Below, piece after piece: positions 18,018 through 27,007 of a stretch of 64,000 nucleotides of DNA. Positions within the stretch are counted from its first letter, which is position 1, and the number at the start of each line of letters is the position of its first letter. The position numbers and the translations under genes are program-made. Source of the DNA: Bog-159 sp963756605 (GTDB lineage Bacteria > Acidobacteriota > Terriglobia > Bryobacterales > Bryobacteraceae); assembly GCA_963756605.1 (NCBI GenBank), contig CAVWOT010000019.1, positions 428,866-492,865 of the forward strand, written 5' to 3'. The notes below the pieces were generated by a model that made no database searches, was not told the DNA's origin, and was given only the letters and a program-made list of their open reading frames with translations.

Positions 18018-18419
18018 CTATCCGCGCGGAACTTCGCTCATCAGTGCGGCCAGGTTGCCATCCACGTCGCGAAAAAAAGCCATCCACAGATCATGATCGG
18101 GCATGGCGGCTATCAGATGGGGCGGCCCTTCGAACTGCACGCCGCGGGATTGCAACGTGGCCGTGACCACCTGAATGTCTCCGACCTTGAAATAAAAGAC
18201 CGAGCCGGGATGATCGAATTCCGGTCTCTCGGGCATGGCCAGCATCAGCCGCAGACCGCCGCACTCGAAGAAGGCCATCTTTGGCCCGGCCTGGAACAGG
18301 AAGTGCAAACCCAGCGAGTCGCGGTAGAAGGCCACGGCTTTGTCCAGGTCGTGCACATTGATGGAGGCTTGCCCAATCGTAGCGGAAGAGAGATCCATTT
18401 CTGCCATATGCTCTGCCAT
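18018..18419 (-). CDS. VOC superfamily (glyoxalase/bleomycin-resistance-like) protein
   Basis: 133 residues forming one pair of beta-alpha-beta3 units. ASINVHDLDKAVAFYRDSLG carries the first metal-ligand His, and a second half starts at FYFKVGDIQ and ends MAFFRDVDGNLAALMSE. Glu in the final strand is the expected last ligand. Members are small metal-dependent lyases, dioxygenases or resistance proteins. It follows the cupin-like gene by 10 bases, so AraC, cupin and VOC form one operon. Two in-frame ATGs (18419, 18407) are possible. Confidence 0.82.
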   Translation of the reverse strand: MAEHMAEMDLSSATIGQASINVHDLDKAVAFYRDSLGLHFLFQAGPKMAFFECGGLRLMLAMPERPEFDHPGSVFYFKVGDIQVVTATLQSRGVQFEGPPHLIAAMPDHDLWMAFFRDVDGNLAALMSEVPRG

Positions 18420-18429
18420 ATGCGCTCCT

Positions 18430-19173
18430 TTAGAGTTTCATGCCGGTCCAAACGGCTTCGAACAGTTGCTTCCGGGAATCTTTGGGTTTGTCCGGCTGAA
18501 ACGCCACGAACGAAAAACTGCCGTCGCCGCCGTAAGCCGTGGTAATGTCCAGCCCGCGCGCGCCCGCGTCGCCGGCTTCGAAATAATGGATATTATCGCG
18601 TGTCGATGAGAGCGTGCTGATGCGGCGCGGCGCCACAATCTGGCTGCGCGTCTCGCGCATCAGAAACGGGGTCCGCGCGCCCGAATCGAAAGCCGGGGCC
18701 GGCCCATCGACTTCAAAGTGTCGGACGCGCGCTTCGCCCTCGATCCCCACCGTGCACACGCTGGCCTGCGGGTGGCAGTGCGCCGGCAGAATCGCGTGCG
18801 GCGCCATGCGCCACTGAATCACCACGAAAGGCACGCCGCGAAAACTGGGGCCGAATTCGACTTTGGGATCGAGCCCGGCGAATGCGCCCAGTTTGGTTTC
18901 GGGCGCGGCTTTCAGGCGCACGGCCCACGCCGCGATACGGTTCAGATACGCATCCTGGCCGATTTCAGAAGCATCGCGGGCGAAGGCCGCCGCATCGGCC
19001 GGGCACAGGCGAATGAAATCGTCCCAATCGAGCGGCGGCACCGTGGTGTCCGCGCGCGCCGGTTGGGCCGGGCGTAGCACCGCGGCGGCTACGGCCAGCG
19101 GCGCCCAGAAGATGGCGCGTCGTTCGATGCGCACACCAGGGGCGAGTTCAATGCCGTCAGGAATCCAGGTCAT
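18430..19173 (-). CDS. Secreted cupin-fold protein of unknown function
   Basis: 247 residues from the ATG at 19173. The upstream in-frame ATG at 19236 would overlap the AraC gene and adds only 21 residues. RRAIFWAPLAVAAAVL is a short twin-arginine-like or Sec signal ending near PARADT. A cupin barrel follows, with APHAILPAHCHPQASVCTVG giving two His and a Cys. The second half has HYFEAGDAGARGLDI. No catalytic assignment is possible. It starts 10 bases after the AraC stop and is followed by a VOC protein. Confidence 0.6.
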   Translation of the reverse strand: MTWIPDGIELAPGVRIERRAIFWAPLAVAAAVLRPAQPARADTTVPPLDWDDFIRLCPADAAAFARDASEIGQDAYLNRIAAWAVRLKAAPETKLGAFAGLDPKVEFGPSFRGVPFVVIQWRMAPHAILPAHCHPQASVCTVGIEGEARVRHFEVDGPAPAFDSGARTPFLMRETRSQIVAPRRISTLSSTRDNIHYFEAGDAGARGLDITTAYGGDGSFSFVAFQPDKPKDSRKQLFEAVWTGMKL

Positions 19174-19183
19174 GCTGCCAAGA

Positions 19184-20113
19184 TTACGCGAACGCCCCAG
19201 GCAATACTTCTCGAATCCTGCGATTCTCGCCGGCACGGAATGCGCGTGGGGAAACGCCGAACCGTTTGCGGAACAGCCAACTGAATGATCCCGGACTCTC
19301 GAAGCCTACCGCGAAGCAGATACTGGTAACGTCATCGCCGGTCGAGGCGAGCAGGCGGCGAGCGGCTTCGAGGCGCGTGTCCTGCAAAAACTGCATGGGC
19401 GTGCGGCCAAAAGCCAGCTTGAACATCCGCTGAAAATGGAACGGCGAAACACCGGCTACGCGCGCGGCTGCGGCCACCGTGAGCGGCTGGTCGTAGCATG
19501 ACGTCAGAAAGTCGCGTCCACGATACAACCGGCGATAGAGTTCCATACGCGTCGCGGGACGCAATCCGGGAAACGATTCCGCCTCGCGGCGCACCTGCAG
19601 GCGCAGTCCGGTCAGCGCCCGCGCCAGTCCATACATGCGATCTTCGAGCCACGGCGTGGATGCGCGCCGATCCTGCAGGCCGGCGGCGAGATCGGCCAGC
19701 GCGCGCGCCACCGCGCCTTTCTTGGGGTAGAGTCGCTCGCAGAAATCCAGCGCCGGCGCGGCTAATTCGATGTGATCCAAATGCCGCTCCCCGAATTCGC
19801 CGGCACATGCAGCGGCTTGTTCCAGAAAGCCGGACTGGAAAAACGGGCAGAGCGTCTCGGTATGGATGCGCCCGCCGCCTTCGAATTCGAGCGAATAGCG
19901 CTGGCCGTCGTTAAGGATCAGGAACGCATCCGGTGTGAGCAGATACTGGCCCTGCGGCGTGTGATAGCGCGCTGCGCCGCGCACCACGGATTTTAGCGAT
20001 AGGGTGGTGCGGTAGTTGCTGACCTCGTAGCAAGTGCCATGGCCGTTCAACACCGCGGAACAGTTAGGCAGTTCCACGCCGCGCGGGTTCAGCCGGAACC
20101 GGAAATCGGCCAT
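19184..20113 (-). CDS. AraC family transcriptional regulator
   Basis: 309 residues. An N-terminal cupin-like sensor region (about 1-110) contains YHTPQGQYLLTPDAFLILN. The C-terminal AraC DNA-binding domain (about 205-295) has both helix-turn-helices: LTVAAAARVAGVSPFHFQRMFKLAFGRTP and VTSICFAVGFESPGSFSWLFRKRFGVSPRAF in shortened form. It leads an operon with a secreted cupin protein and a VOC protein, so it probably controls them in response to a small ligand. Confidence 0.9.
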   Translation of the reverse strand: MADFRFRLNPRGVELPNCSAVLNGHGTCYEVSNYRTTLSLKSVVRGAARYHTPQGQYLLTPDAFLILNDGQRYSLEFEGGGRIHTETLCPFFQSGFLEQAAACAGEFGERHLDHIELAAPALDFCERLYPKKGAVARALADLAAGLQDRRASTPWLEDRMYGLARALTGLRLQVRREAESFPGLRPATRMELYRRLYRGRDFLTSCYDQPLTVAAAARVAGVSPFHFQRMFKLAFGRTPMQFLQDTRLEAARRLLASTGDDVTSICFAVGFESPGSFSWLFRKRFGVSPRAFRAGENRRIREVLPGAFA

Positions 20114-20149
20114 CGGACGTATTGTCGCACGGAGGGCGGGCTCGAGGCG

Positions 20150-20720
20150 GACTTAAGGCCCCACTTCAACCACGATGTTCGTGATCCCTTCGGAGTCTTG
20201 CGCGACGCCGCGGTAGAGAGCCAGACGGGATCGCGGCTGCCCAGCAACAGGCGTTTGCCGATGGCCGGTTGACCGGACCACAGGCGTGTGGCCAGCGGTT
20301 GACGATCGCGACGGGTGGGCCGCCGGGCCGGGGTGCTCAAGTCGCGCCCCATTCCGCAGATAACCGGGACGGACGCTGCTGGTAGTCGCGGGTTGAGAAT
20401 CGTGCCCCCAGTTGCGAGACGCAAGCCCGGTTGATGGATGTCAACGGCAATAAGTTCCTTATAGCGGCGCTCGAAACTCCCGGTAGCGCGGGAGCGGGGG
20501 CAGTGTCGTGACATAGGTCCGGTTGTTCACGGCGAAGCCGGGATCGGTATTGCGGAATCTAAGCAGTTCGTGCAGAAATAATCCGGCCGTGAGCAGCAGC
20601 CCTAGCGATAGAGAAACCTGCGCCATCAGGGAGACGCGCCGCAGACCAAATCGCGCGGGCGCGATCCTCCCGTTCCGCGGCCAGCCCCGGATACTGTGCG
20701 GCAGCTGCCCGGGAATGGCC
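20150..20720 (-). pseudogene. Relic of an ADOP/MacB-like permease
   Basis: The minus strand holds broken pieces of the permease found intact at 3408-6068. They include SLMAQVSLSLGLLLTAGLFL followed by a DPGF-type motif (near 20520-20650), then VAIVNR and RLWSGQPAIGKRLLLG (near 20230-20320) in different frames. Stops and at least two frame changes separate the pieces, and the N-terminal half is missing. Confidence 0.6.
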
Positions 20721-20924
20721 GCACACCGATCACTGTGCATGGTTCGGCGAGACGGCCTCCGCGGCGGCCGAGTGCGTTTCACCGTCAAACTCCAGGCTCG
20801 ATTTGGTGGGATTGGATGCGCGGGTGAAGTTCCAGCGGCGCTACCCGGTGTCTCTCCTGAAACCGCGGCGCAAGCGTCTGATTCCCCCGTCCGGCAAACC
20901 GCAGTCCGCGACAGCCCCACATTA

Positions 20925-20954
20925 TTGGCCGGGCGGTCATTGGTGTGTCATAAT
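20925..20954 (+). promoter_or_regulatory. Sigma-70-like promoter for the Oar-like receptor
   Basis: TTGGCC (20925-20930) and CATAAT (20949-20954) are separated by 18 bases. An AGGGAGGA ribosome binding site follows at about 20984, 7 bases before the ATG at 20999. Confidence 0.5.
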
Positions 20955-20998
20955 ATCCCGATCCGCGGCTTCATTCCCTTAACCAGGGAGGAACATAC

Positions 20999-23900
20999 AT
21001 GCAGGTACGGAAAGTGAGAGGAAAAGCGTGTGTCGCGCTTGCGTGGGGCTGGTGCGCCGTCTCGGCGTCGTTGGCCCAAACTACGGGCGATCTGCGCGGG
21101 AGCGTCAAGGATCCCTCCGGCCTGGTCATCGTGGGCGCCGGCGTCAACGCCACGCTTGAGGGCACCAGCACCAGCCGCTCGGCCACGTCCGATGCCAAGG
21201 GCGATTTCGTCATACCGTCTCTGCCCGTCGGGCCATACACCGTCACCGTCGAATCGACCGGGTTCAAGAAGTTCGCCCAGCACGTCGAGATCACACTGGG
21301 CCACGTAGTAGTGGTGGACGCCACCCTCGAAATCGGCGCCGTCACCCAAACCGTCACCGCCGAGGCGGAAGCGGCGCTGGTGGAAACCACCAGCACGCAG
21401 TTGGGCGCCGTGATGAATTCGCGCGCCGTGGTGGACCTGCCTCTCAATACGCGCGACACGTACCAGTTGCTGCAGCTCCAGCCCGGCGTGCAATCGCAGC
21501 AGGGCTATTCCTTATTCGCGGGTAGCGAAAATGCAGGCGTGGTTTCGGTGAACGGCGGCCGCGGGCGAGCCAACAATTTTAACGTGAACGGCGGCGATGC
21601 CAACGATCAGTTTGTCGCCATTCCGGCAGTCGAGCCGTCGCCCGACACAATCGAGGAGTTCCGCGTGCTCACTAATACCTTCGATGCCGAGTTCGGGCGG
21701 AACTCCGGCTCCGTCGTGAACGTGGTAACCAAAGGCGGCACCAATGAGTACCACGGCGATGTCTACGAGTTCTTCCGCAACACCGACCTGGATGCGCGCG
21801 GCTTCTTCGATGCCAGCCGCCCGGATTTTCACCAGAATCAGTTTGGCGGCACGTTTGGCGGCCCGATCAAGAAGAACAAGACCTTCTTCTTCGCCTCCGT
21901 GGAGGATCGCCAGATTGTACAGGGCATCCCTTCCGATCTGGTCACCGTACCCACGGCGGCCGAACGCAACGGCGATTTCTCGCAATTGCCCGGCGGACCG
22001 CAAGACACATTCAGCGGCACCCTGACAGACAATTACCTGGCCACTGCACTCAATAACCGGCCGGGCTGCGCGGGTGCCGTCGCCGGGGAAGGCGGCGCGC
22101 CGATCGCCGCTGGAACGGCCTGGTCCGCGATTTTTCCGAACAACCAGATACCGTCGCAGTGCTTCGACCCCACCGCGGCGGCGCTATTGAGCCATTACGT
22201 TCCGCTGCCCAACAGCGGCGGCAACATTTACCAGACAGTCGCGAACCAAACCGAAAAGGGGATTCAATCCACTTTCCGCCTGGACCAGCACATCAACGAT
22301 CACCACCAGTTGAGCTTCTACTACTACTTCGATAACGACACACAGACGCAGCCCTTTTCCACCTTCGAGGCTGCCGGCGCCAATCTACCGGGGTTCGGCG
22401 CAATCTACGGCACGCGCAACCAGCAATTCAATCTGAGCGAGACCTGGACCGCCACGCCCACGGTGGTCAACGAAGCGCGCTTCACGTACTTTCGCGAAGG
22501 ACAGCTCAATTACAACCACCCCCAGAACACGGAGCTGGTGCAAAATGTTTGCGGTTCCGCGGTGCCGGCTGCCAGTTGCTTCTCCGATCCCGCCAATCCG
22601 CAATACGGCATCACGCCCAACCTCGGCGCGAACCACGAAGGCGTGCCCTCCATCTTCACGGATGGAGGATTCTCGCTGGGCAATAATTACGAAGGCGAGC
22701 TGCCGCAGATCGGCAACAGTTTTCAATGGTCCGACAGCCTCAGTAAGGTGATGGGCACACACTCGCTGAAATTCGGCGTGGATGTGCGCCGCATGCGCTT
22801 CGACCAGACTCTCTATTACAACGTGGACGGCTCTTACTCTTTCACCGGCGGTGGTACGAATGATGTCGGCGCCGACGATCTCTACCCGGATTTTCTACTG
22901 GGTTTGCCGAACGGCTACACGCAAGGCTCGGCGCAGCATGAGAACGTGCGCAGCACGGCGCTCTACCTATTCGCGCAGGATAGCTGGAAGATACGCTCCA
23001 ATCTCACGCTCAACTACGGGCTGCGCTGGGAACTCGATACGCCGCTCACCGACATCGGCCATCACGTGCAGACGTTTCGTCCCGGGCAGGTGACCAGTAT
23101 CTATCCCTGCCAGCTTGCGGCGGACAATCCCCTGGTACAGGTGTACGGTTCCACCGATTGCAGTGAGAACGGTCCCGCCAATGCGGTTTTCCCGCTCGGC
23201 TTGGTGTTTCCCGGCGATACCGGAGTTCCCGCGGGGATGACGCAGACTTACTACAAAGCTTTCGCGCCGCGCATTGGCTTGGCCTGGAGCCCGGCGGCGG
23301 ATTCCGGCTTTTGGCGCAAGCTGGTTGGCGCGCCTGGCAAGAGCAGCGTCCGAGCCGGTTTCGGGATTTTCTACAATCCCATCGAGCAACTGGTGCTTGA
23401 GCAGTTCAGCGCCGAGCCGCCCTTCGGCGGCAGCACTACTTTGGCCAACCCCATGTTCAACACGCCGTTCGTCGGCCAGGATGGCACCGTCTCGCCGAAC
23501 CCCTTCAACGGCATCCTGAATCCCGTGCGCGGCCAGCCGGTGGATTGGTCGTCATTCCGGCCGATCCTGCTGTATGGCCAGTTCCAGCCGAACATGCGCA
23601 CGCAGTATTCCGAGCAGTACAACTTCACGCTGCAGCGCGAACTGCCCAGCGATATTCTCTTCCAGATCGGCTATGTGGGCACCCAGGCGCACAGGCTGCT
23701 GGCCTCCTACGATTTGAACTACGGCGACGCGCAAACCTGCCTCGATCTGAACTCGCTATCCACGCTGGCTAACGATCCGTCGCTCGCGTGCGGTCCGTTC
23801 TATGCGGATTCCGCATTCACCATCGCCGCGGGCGAGATTCCCGCCGGATTCACATTGCACCTGCCTTACGGGCCGCAGCCCACGGTGACCGGGCCGAATC

Positions 23901-24775
23901 CGAATCCGATTACGCTCGTGGGGCTGCGTAAGTATTCTTCGCCTAACTGCAATCCGCTGACCGGTACGGGGTGCCCGGCCGATGGCGTGCCGGTATTCTC
24001 GAGTATCTTCACGGAGAATACCGTGGCTAACTCAAATTACAACTCACTGCAAGTCAGCGCCGAAAAACGCTTCTCGCATGGACTGCAGTTCCAGGGGGCT
24101 TACACTTTCAGTAAGTCGATTGACGATGCGTCCAGTTTTGAAAACATGCTCAACCCACTGAATTTTCGGGACAGCCGTGCGCTGTCGCTGTTCGATGCGC
24201 GCAACCGTTTCGTGTTCAGTTACGTTTATCAGTTCCCGCACATGTCCATCCACGGTTTCGCGGATAAGTTGCTTAACGGCTGGCAGAGCTCCGGAATCGT
24301 GACGTTTCAGAACGGGTTTCCGGTGCCGATCATGTCGTCCTCTGATCTGGAGTTGATGGACAGTTCGTTTTTCCAATATCCCGGAGAGCCGAATCAAGTG
24401 GCGCCGCTGCAACGGTTGAATCCGCGGGGGCCTGGTAATCTGGCCTTCAATACGGCCGATTTCCAGCAGCTCACGCCGGCCGAGTACGGCACCATCGGCG
24501 ACTCGCCGCGCTCGGTGTGCTGCGGGCCCGGCATTAATAACATCGACTTCAGTTTGATGAAAGATACCACCGTAAGCGAGCGATACAAATTGGAATTCCG
24601 CGCGGAGTTCTTCAACATCGTCAATCACGCGCAATTCACCAAAGTCGACGGCAATATCTCGGACAGCGCGGTGGACGCTAACGGAAACGTACTGCCTGAT
24701 ACCGGAACCTTTGGGAAGGTGCTGCAGGTGCGCGATCCGAGGTTGGTGCAGTTCGCGCTAAAGTTGATTTTCTAG
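20999..24775 (+). CDS. Oar-like TonB-dependent receptor with carboxypeptidase regulatory domain
   Basis: 1258 residues. A signal peptide (1-25, SASLAQ) precedes a carboxypeptidase-regulatory-like fold (about 30-110: LRGSVKDPSGLVIVGAGVNA, then DFVIPSLPVGPYTVTVE). A plug region (VNGGRGRANNFNVNGGDAND, FGRNSGSVVNVVTKGGTN) and a very long barrel end in LVQFALKLIF. This is the large family expanded in Solibacter and other Acidobacteriota, thought to import oligosaccharides or other polymers. Strong AGGGAGGA binding site. The next gene, a cytochrome c, begins 4 bases after the stop. Confidence 0.93.
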   Translation: MQVRKVRGKACVALAWGWCAVSASLAQTTGDLRGSVKDPSGLVIVGAGVNATLEGTSTSRSATSDAKGDFVIPSLPVGPYTVTVESTGFKKFAQHVEITLGHVVVVDATLEIGAVTQTVTAEAEAALVETTSTQLGAVMNSRAVVDLPLNTRDTYQLLQLQPGVQSQQGYSLFAGSENAGVVSVNGGRGRANNFNVNGGDANDQFVAIPAVEPSPDTIEEFRVLTNTFDAEFGRNSGSVVNVVTKGGTNEYHGDVYEFFRNTDLDARGFFDASRPDFHQNQFGGTFGGPIKKNKTFFFASVEDRQIVQGIPSDLVTVPTAAERNGDFSQLPGGPQDTFSGTLTDNYLATALNNRPGCAGAVAGEGGAPIAAGTAWSAIFPNNQIPSQCFDPTAAALLSHYVPLPNSGGNIYQTVANQTEKGIQSTFRLDQHINDHHQLSFYYYFDNDTQTQPFSTFEAAGANLPGFGAIYGTRNQQFNLSETWTATPTVVNEARFTYFREGQLNYNHPQNTELVQNVCGSAVPAASCFSDPANPQYGITPNLGANHEGVPSIFTDGGFSLGNNYEGELPQIGNSFQWSDSLSKVMGTHSLKFGVDVRRMRFDQTLYYNVDGSYSFTGGGTNDVGADDLYPDFLLGLPNGYTQGSAQHENVRSTALYLFAQDSWKIRSNLTLNYGLRWELDTPLTDIGHHVQTFRPGQVTSIYPCQLAADNPLVQVYGSTDCSENGPANAVFPLGLVFPGDTGVPAGMTQTYYKAFAPRIGLAWSPAADSGFWRKLVGAPGKSSVRAGFGIFYNPIEQLVLEQFSAEPPFGGSTTLANPMFNTPFVGQDGTVSPNPFNGILNPVRGQPVDWSSFRPILLYGQFQPNMRTQYSEQYNFTLQRELPSDILFQIGYVGTQAHRLLASYDLNYGDAQTCLDLNSLSTLANDPSLACGPFYADSAFTIAAGEIPAGFTLHLPYGPQPTVTGPNPNPITLVGLRKYSSPNCNPLTGTGCPADGVPVFSSIFTENTVANSNYNSLQVSAEKRFSHGLQFQGAYTFSKSIDDASSFENMLNPLNFRDSRALSLFDARNRFVFSYVYQFPHMSIHGFADKLLNGWQSSGIVTFQNGFPVPIMSSSDLELMDSSFFQYPGEPNQVAPLQRLNPRGPGNLAFNTADFQQLTPAEYGTIGDSPRSVCCGPGINNIDFSLMKDTTVSERYKLEFRAEFFNIVNHAQFTKVDGNISDSAVDANGNVLPDTGTFGKVLQVRDPRLVQFALKLIF

Positions 24776-24779
24776 AGAC

Positions 24780-25211
24780 ATGCGAATCTCAACCTGCATT
24801 TTCAGCATTCTCACGGTGAGCGCATTGGCCGGTACTGCGTTCGCGCAGGCAGCCAAGCCAAAGCTCGACGTAGCCGCGGCGCATGATACCAATCTGACCA
24901 AAGGCGCGGATCTCTACCAACGGTACTGCGCCGTCTGTCACGGGAAGGACGCCAAGGGCGGCGGTCCAGCCGCCGCGGCGCTGAAAGCCAGCCCCACCGA
25001 TCTGACACAGCTTGCCAAAAATAATGGCGGAAAGTTCCCGCTAGGTTCCGTGAGGCAATTGCTGGGCGGCGGCTCGTCCACGCCAGCCCACGGTTCCGCG
25101 GACATGCCCATCTGGGGACCGGTCTTCCGCGCCATGAACCCGGACGAGAACATCGCCAAGCTGCGCGTGGATAACCTGCTGCGCTATTTGGAATCGATCC
25201 AGCAGAAATAG
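24780..25211 (+). CDS. Class I cytochrome c, periplasmic
   Basis: 143 residues: signal peptide 1-23 (AFAQA), haem attachment CAVCH at 50-54, axial Met candidate at 109 in SADMPIWGPVF. Between them are short helices typical of a small monohaem cytochrome. It begins 4 bases after the Oar-like receptor stop, so the two are probably co-transcribed. It could donate or accept electrons for a periplasmic oxidase or dehydrogenase. The link to the receptor's substrate is inference. Confidence 0.88.
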   Translation: MRISTCIFSILTVSALAGTAFAQAAKPKLDVAAAHDTNLTKGADLYQRYCAVCHGKDAKGGGPAAAALKASPTDLTQLAKNNGGKFPLGSVRQLLGGGSSTPAHGSADMPIWGPVFRAMNPDENIAKLRVDNLLRYLESIQQK

Positions 25212-25323
25212 TTGGCAAGATCTCGGCGAAACACCTGGGGTAGTCCTTCCGCCACGTCCATGCTGGCGGAACCCTGCAAGGTCAAGATCGAGGTGCTTGG
25301 AACCTCTACCCGTCGCCCTGGCT

Positions 25324-25629
25324 TCACCCTGATAAGAAGCCTGGCAGGGCAGGCTGGCCTGTGCCCTGCCGCCAAGCCGAGTCGGCCCGGTTGTGCTTAT
25401 CAGTCAGCCACTCCCAACCACTTGGTAGCAGGTAGCCAGAGTACGGAATGGTCACTTCGCACCAAAAGAATGAGTTTGTGCCACCGAGCGCCGTGGTGGA
25501 TCGCAGCCGTTCTCTCCAGTAATCCAGCGAACCATCTACATAAATGAGCCGAGAATAAGCCCCGTGTCGGTACCAATCGTCGGCCTCTTTCAGCAGTTGC
25601 TCGATCTCCTCCACGCCGGCGCTGGTCAT
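25324..25629 (-). CDS. Hypothetical protein
   Basis: 101 residues starting MTSAGVEEIEQLLKEADDWY, with an acidic helical start and an aromatic-rich middle (FFWCEVTIPYSGYLLPSGWEW). The open frame extends further upstream, but the residues before 25629 look random, so that ATG is chosen. No family is recognised. It lies between the receptor-cytochrome unit and tRNA-Arg. Confidence 0.4.
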   Translation of the reverse strand: MTSAGVEEIEQLLKEADDWYRHGAYSRLIYVDGSLDYWRERLRSTTALGGTNSFFWCEVTIPYSGYLLPSGWEWLTDKHNRADSAWRQGTGQPALPGFLSG

Positions 25630-25765
25630 TGTGGCATCTCCGATCCCGAGATAAAAGACCTTTTCACGTGATCTCCGGCAGTACGCTTTTCGGTTCAGGA
25701 ATGGTCGGCTGCAAACCGGGAAACAGCGGTGTGCCACCCTTTGCTACTGCCTCCGCCCAGAATTT

Positions 25766-26071
25766 CTATTGGTGCATCACCACCACTTCCATTCCTTCCA
25801 GAGTAGCTTGGTCTGGGAGCTTGTCGCCGTACCAGACTATGCCAGCCCCGACCGACAGGGCAACTACTGTCGCAAGGGCGGCACACAGCCCTGCTGTCCC
25901 ATTTCCGGTCTTGAATCCGACGACACATAGACCGATTACGCACGCGACTCCGAGCAGCGTAAGTTTACCGACAGGCCCACCAAACCGAACCTTCTGTGGG
26001 AGATCTGACGTGATCCCAGCCCGCGATAGCACCTCCCCCAGCATGGAGGGCTTGTCCGGTTGTTCTGCCAC
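25766..26071 (-). CDS. Small hypothetical membrane protein
   Basis: 101 residues: a polar start MAEQPDKPSMLGEVLSRAGI, two hydrophobic segments (about 35-55 and 58-78), and a short tail ending EVVVMHQ. No recognisable family. It lies upstream of the 101-residue hypothetical gene on the same strand, 136 bases apart. Confidence 0.4.
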   Translation of the reverse strand: MAEQPDKPSMLGEVLSRAGITSDLPQKVRFGGPVGKLTLLGVACVIGLCVVGFKTGNGTAGLCAALATVVALSVGAGIVWYGDKLPDQATLEGMEVVVMHQ

Positions 26072-26422
26072 GAATTACATATTGTCGCGCCGTAATCTGG
26101 TCCCTGTGGTTTGGCCCAAGCCGCCGTTTCGGCTGATTGGATGACTTCCACGCGGGCCGCGCAGATGCCCTGCTTCCCCTGCACCTTCGAACGCCGCGCC
26201 ATCGGCGGGCCGCCATTTTTCTTTCTCTTGGACTGGAAGGCCCGGATAGGTTCACCTCATGCCCGAGAATCGCGTCAGCGCCAATTCTCACGCCTTGCCG
26301 GCGATTCTGGCGGAACCTCCCAAGGCGTCAAAATAGTCGTCAAAATGTGAGCATCTGCGGCTCAAAAGGCAGGTATTCAGGACATTTACAGTATGGAACA
26401 CGAATTGGTTCTAATGGATTTG
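26072..26422. other. Non-coding stretch before tRNA-Arg
   Basis: 350 bases in which no supported gene or repeat is seen. A short minus-strand open frame beginning near 26202 starts with a basic stretch but runs out of frame with the neighbours and matches nothing I know. Confidence 0.4.
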
Positions 26423-26499
26423 TGGTAGGCGCGGCCGGACTCGAACCGGCGACCCTCTGCTTAGAAGGCAGATGCTCTATCCGCCTGAGCTACGCGCCC
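26423..26499 (-). tRNA. tRNA-Arg (anticodon UCU)
   Basis: 77 bases on the minus strand, folding as a full cloverleaf. Acceptor stem GGGCGCG pairs with CGCGCCT (first pair G-U). The D arm GCTC/GAGC, anticodon stem TCTGC/GCAGA with loop CTTCTAA, and T arm GCCGG/CCGGC with TTCGAGT are all present. The anticodon is TCT, reading AGA/AGG. CCA is encoded at the 3' end. Confidence 0.95.
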
Positions 26500-26602
26500 G
26501 TTGTATTGAACCTCTCTTGATCTTAAACCACTTCCGGAATTTGCGAACCTGTCCCGGCCGGCCAAATTGGGCCAAAATCAACCCGACCGGGACAAAACCC
26601 CA

Positions 26603-26760
26603 TCAGTTCATCCTCTCCGTATCAAACCCAGCAAGTCCGCGTTGGCCTTCCGGTTCAGCTTCTGACAACGACTCCCGTTTCATCTCCCGTTTCATCTGCG
26701 AGTACTTCTCGAACACCTTTGCGTGACCCTGCCGCAAGCAGCTGTCGAGCCGGAGCCTAT
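26603..26760 (-). pseudogene. Possible C-terminal remnant of a tyrosine recombinase
   Basis: The minus strand reads RQGHAKVFEKYSQMKREMKR and ends in FDTERMN before a stop at 26603. A GH followed by a KYSQ motif and a basic helix resembles the final part of phage-type integrases, with Tyr as the possible nucleophile. Nothing of the other catalytic residues remains. It lies 100 bases from the 5' end of tRNA-Arg. The assignment is tentative. Confidence 0.35.
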
Positions 26761-26768
26761 CGTGATGA

Positions 26769-26981
26769 CCGCAGGCAAAGAATTCTGGGATCCCGCGGGA
26801 CTCTTGCTCGGGAGCGGTGATTACTCCGGAAGGCAGATTCGCCGTGATGCATGCGGCGCAGAACTCTCCGGCGTGGAACGAACTCGGCGTCGCTTTTGCG
26901 GATTCGCCGCTGGGCCCGTTTCAAGAGTACGCCGCAAACCCGGTCTATAACTTTGTCTCCTACACGCATAAGTTCGACTTA
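26769..26981 (+). pseudogene. GH43-like glycoside hydrolase, left fragment interrupted by IS630
   Basis: In one frame the plus strand reads AVMHAAQNSPAWNELGVAFA then DSPLGPFQEYAANPVYNF, and stops at the IS boundary (26981). Just upstream, another frame gives KEFWDPAGLLLG, so a frameshift is also present near 26815. Five-bladed beta-propeller hydrolases (GH43 and relatives) carry such blades. Removing the insertion sequence and one TA joins this to the right fragment in frame. Confidence 0.6.
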
Positions 26982-27007
26982 GACAATCGTTCTGTTGATG
27001 ATTATAC
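26982..27007 (+). repeat. IS630 left terminal inverted repeat
   Basis: Begins GACAATCGTTCTGTTGATG. The core CGTTCTGTTGA is perfect against the right end. The transposase stop codon (27002-27004) lies inside this repeat. Confidence 0.85.
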
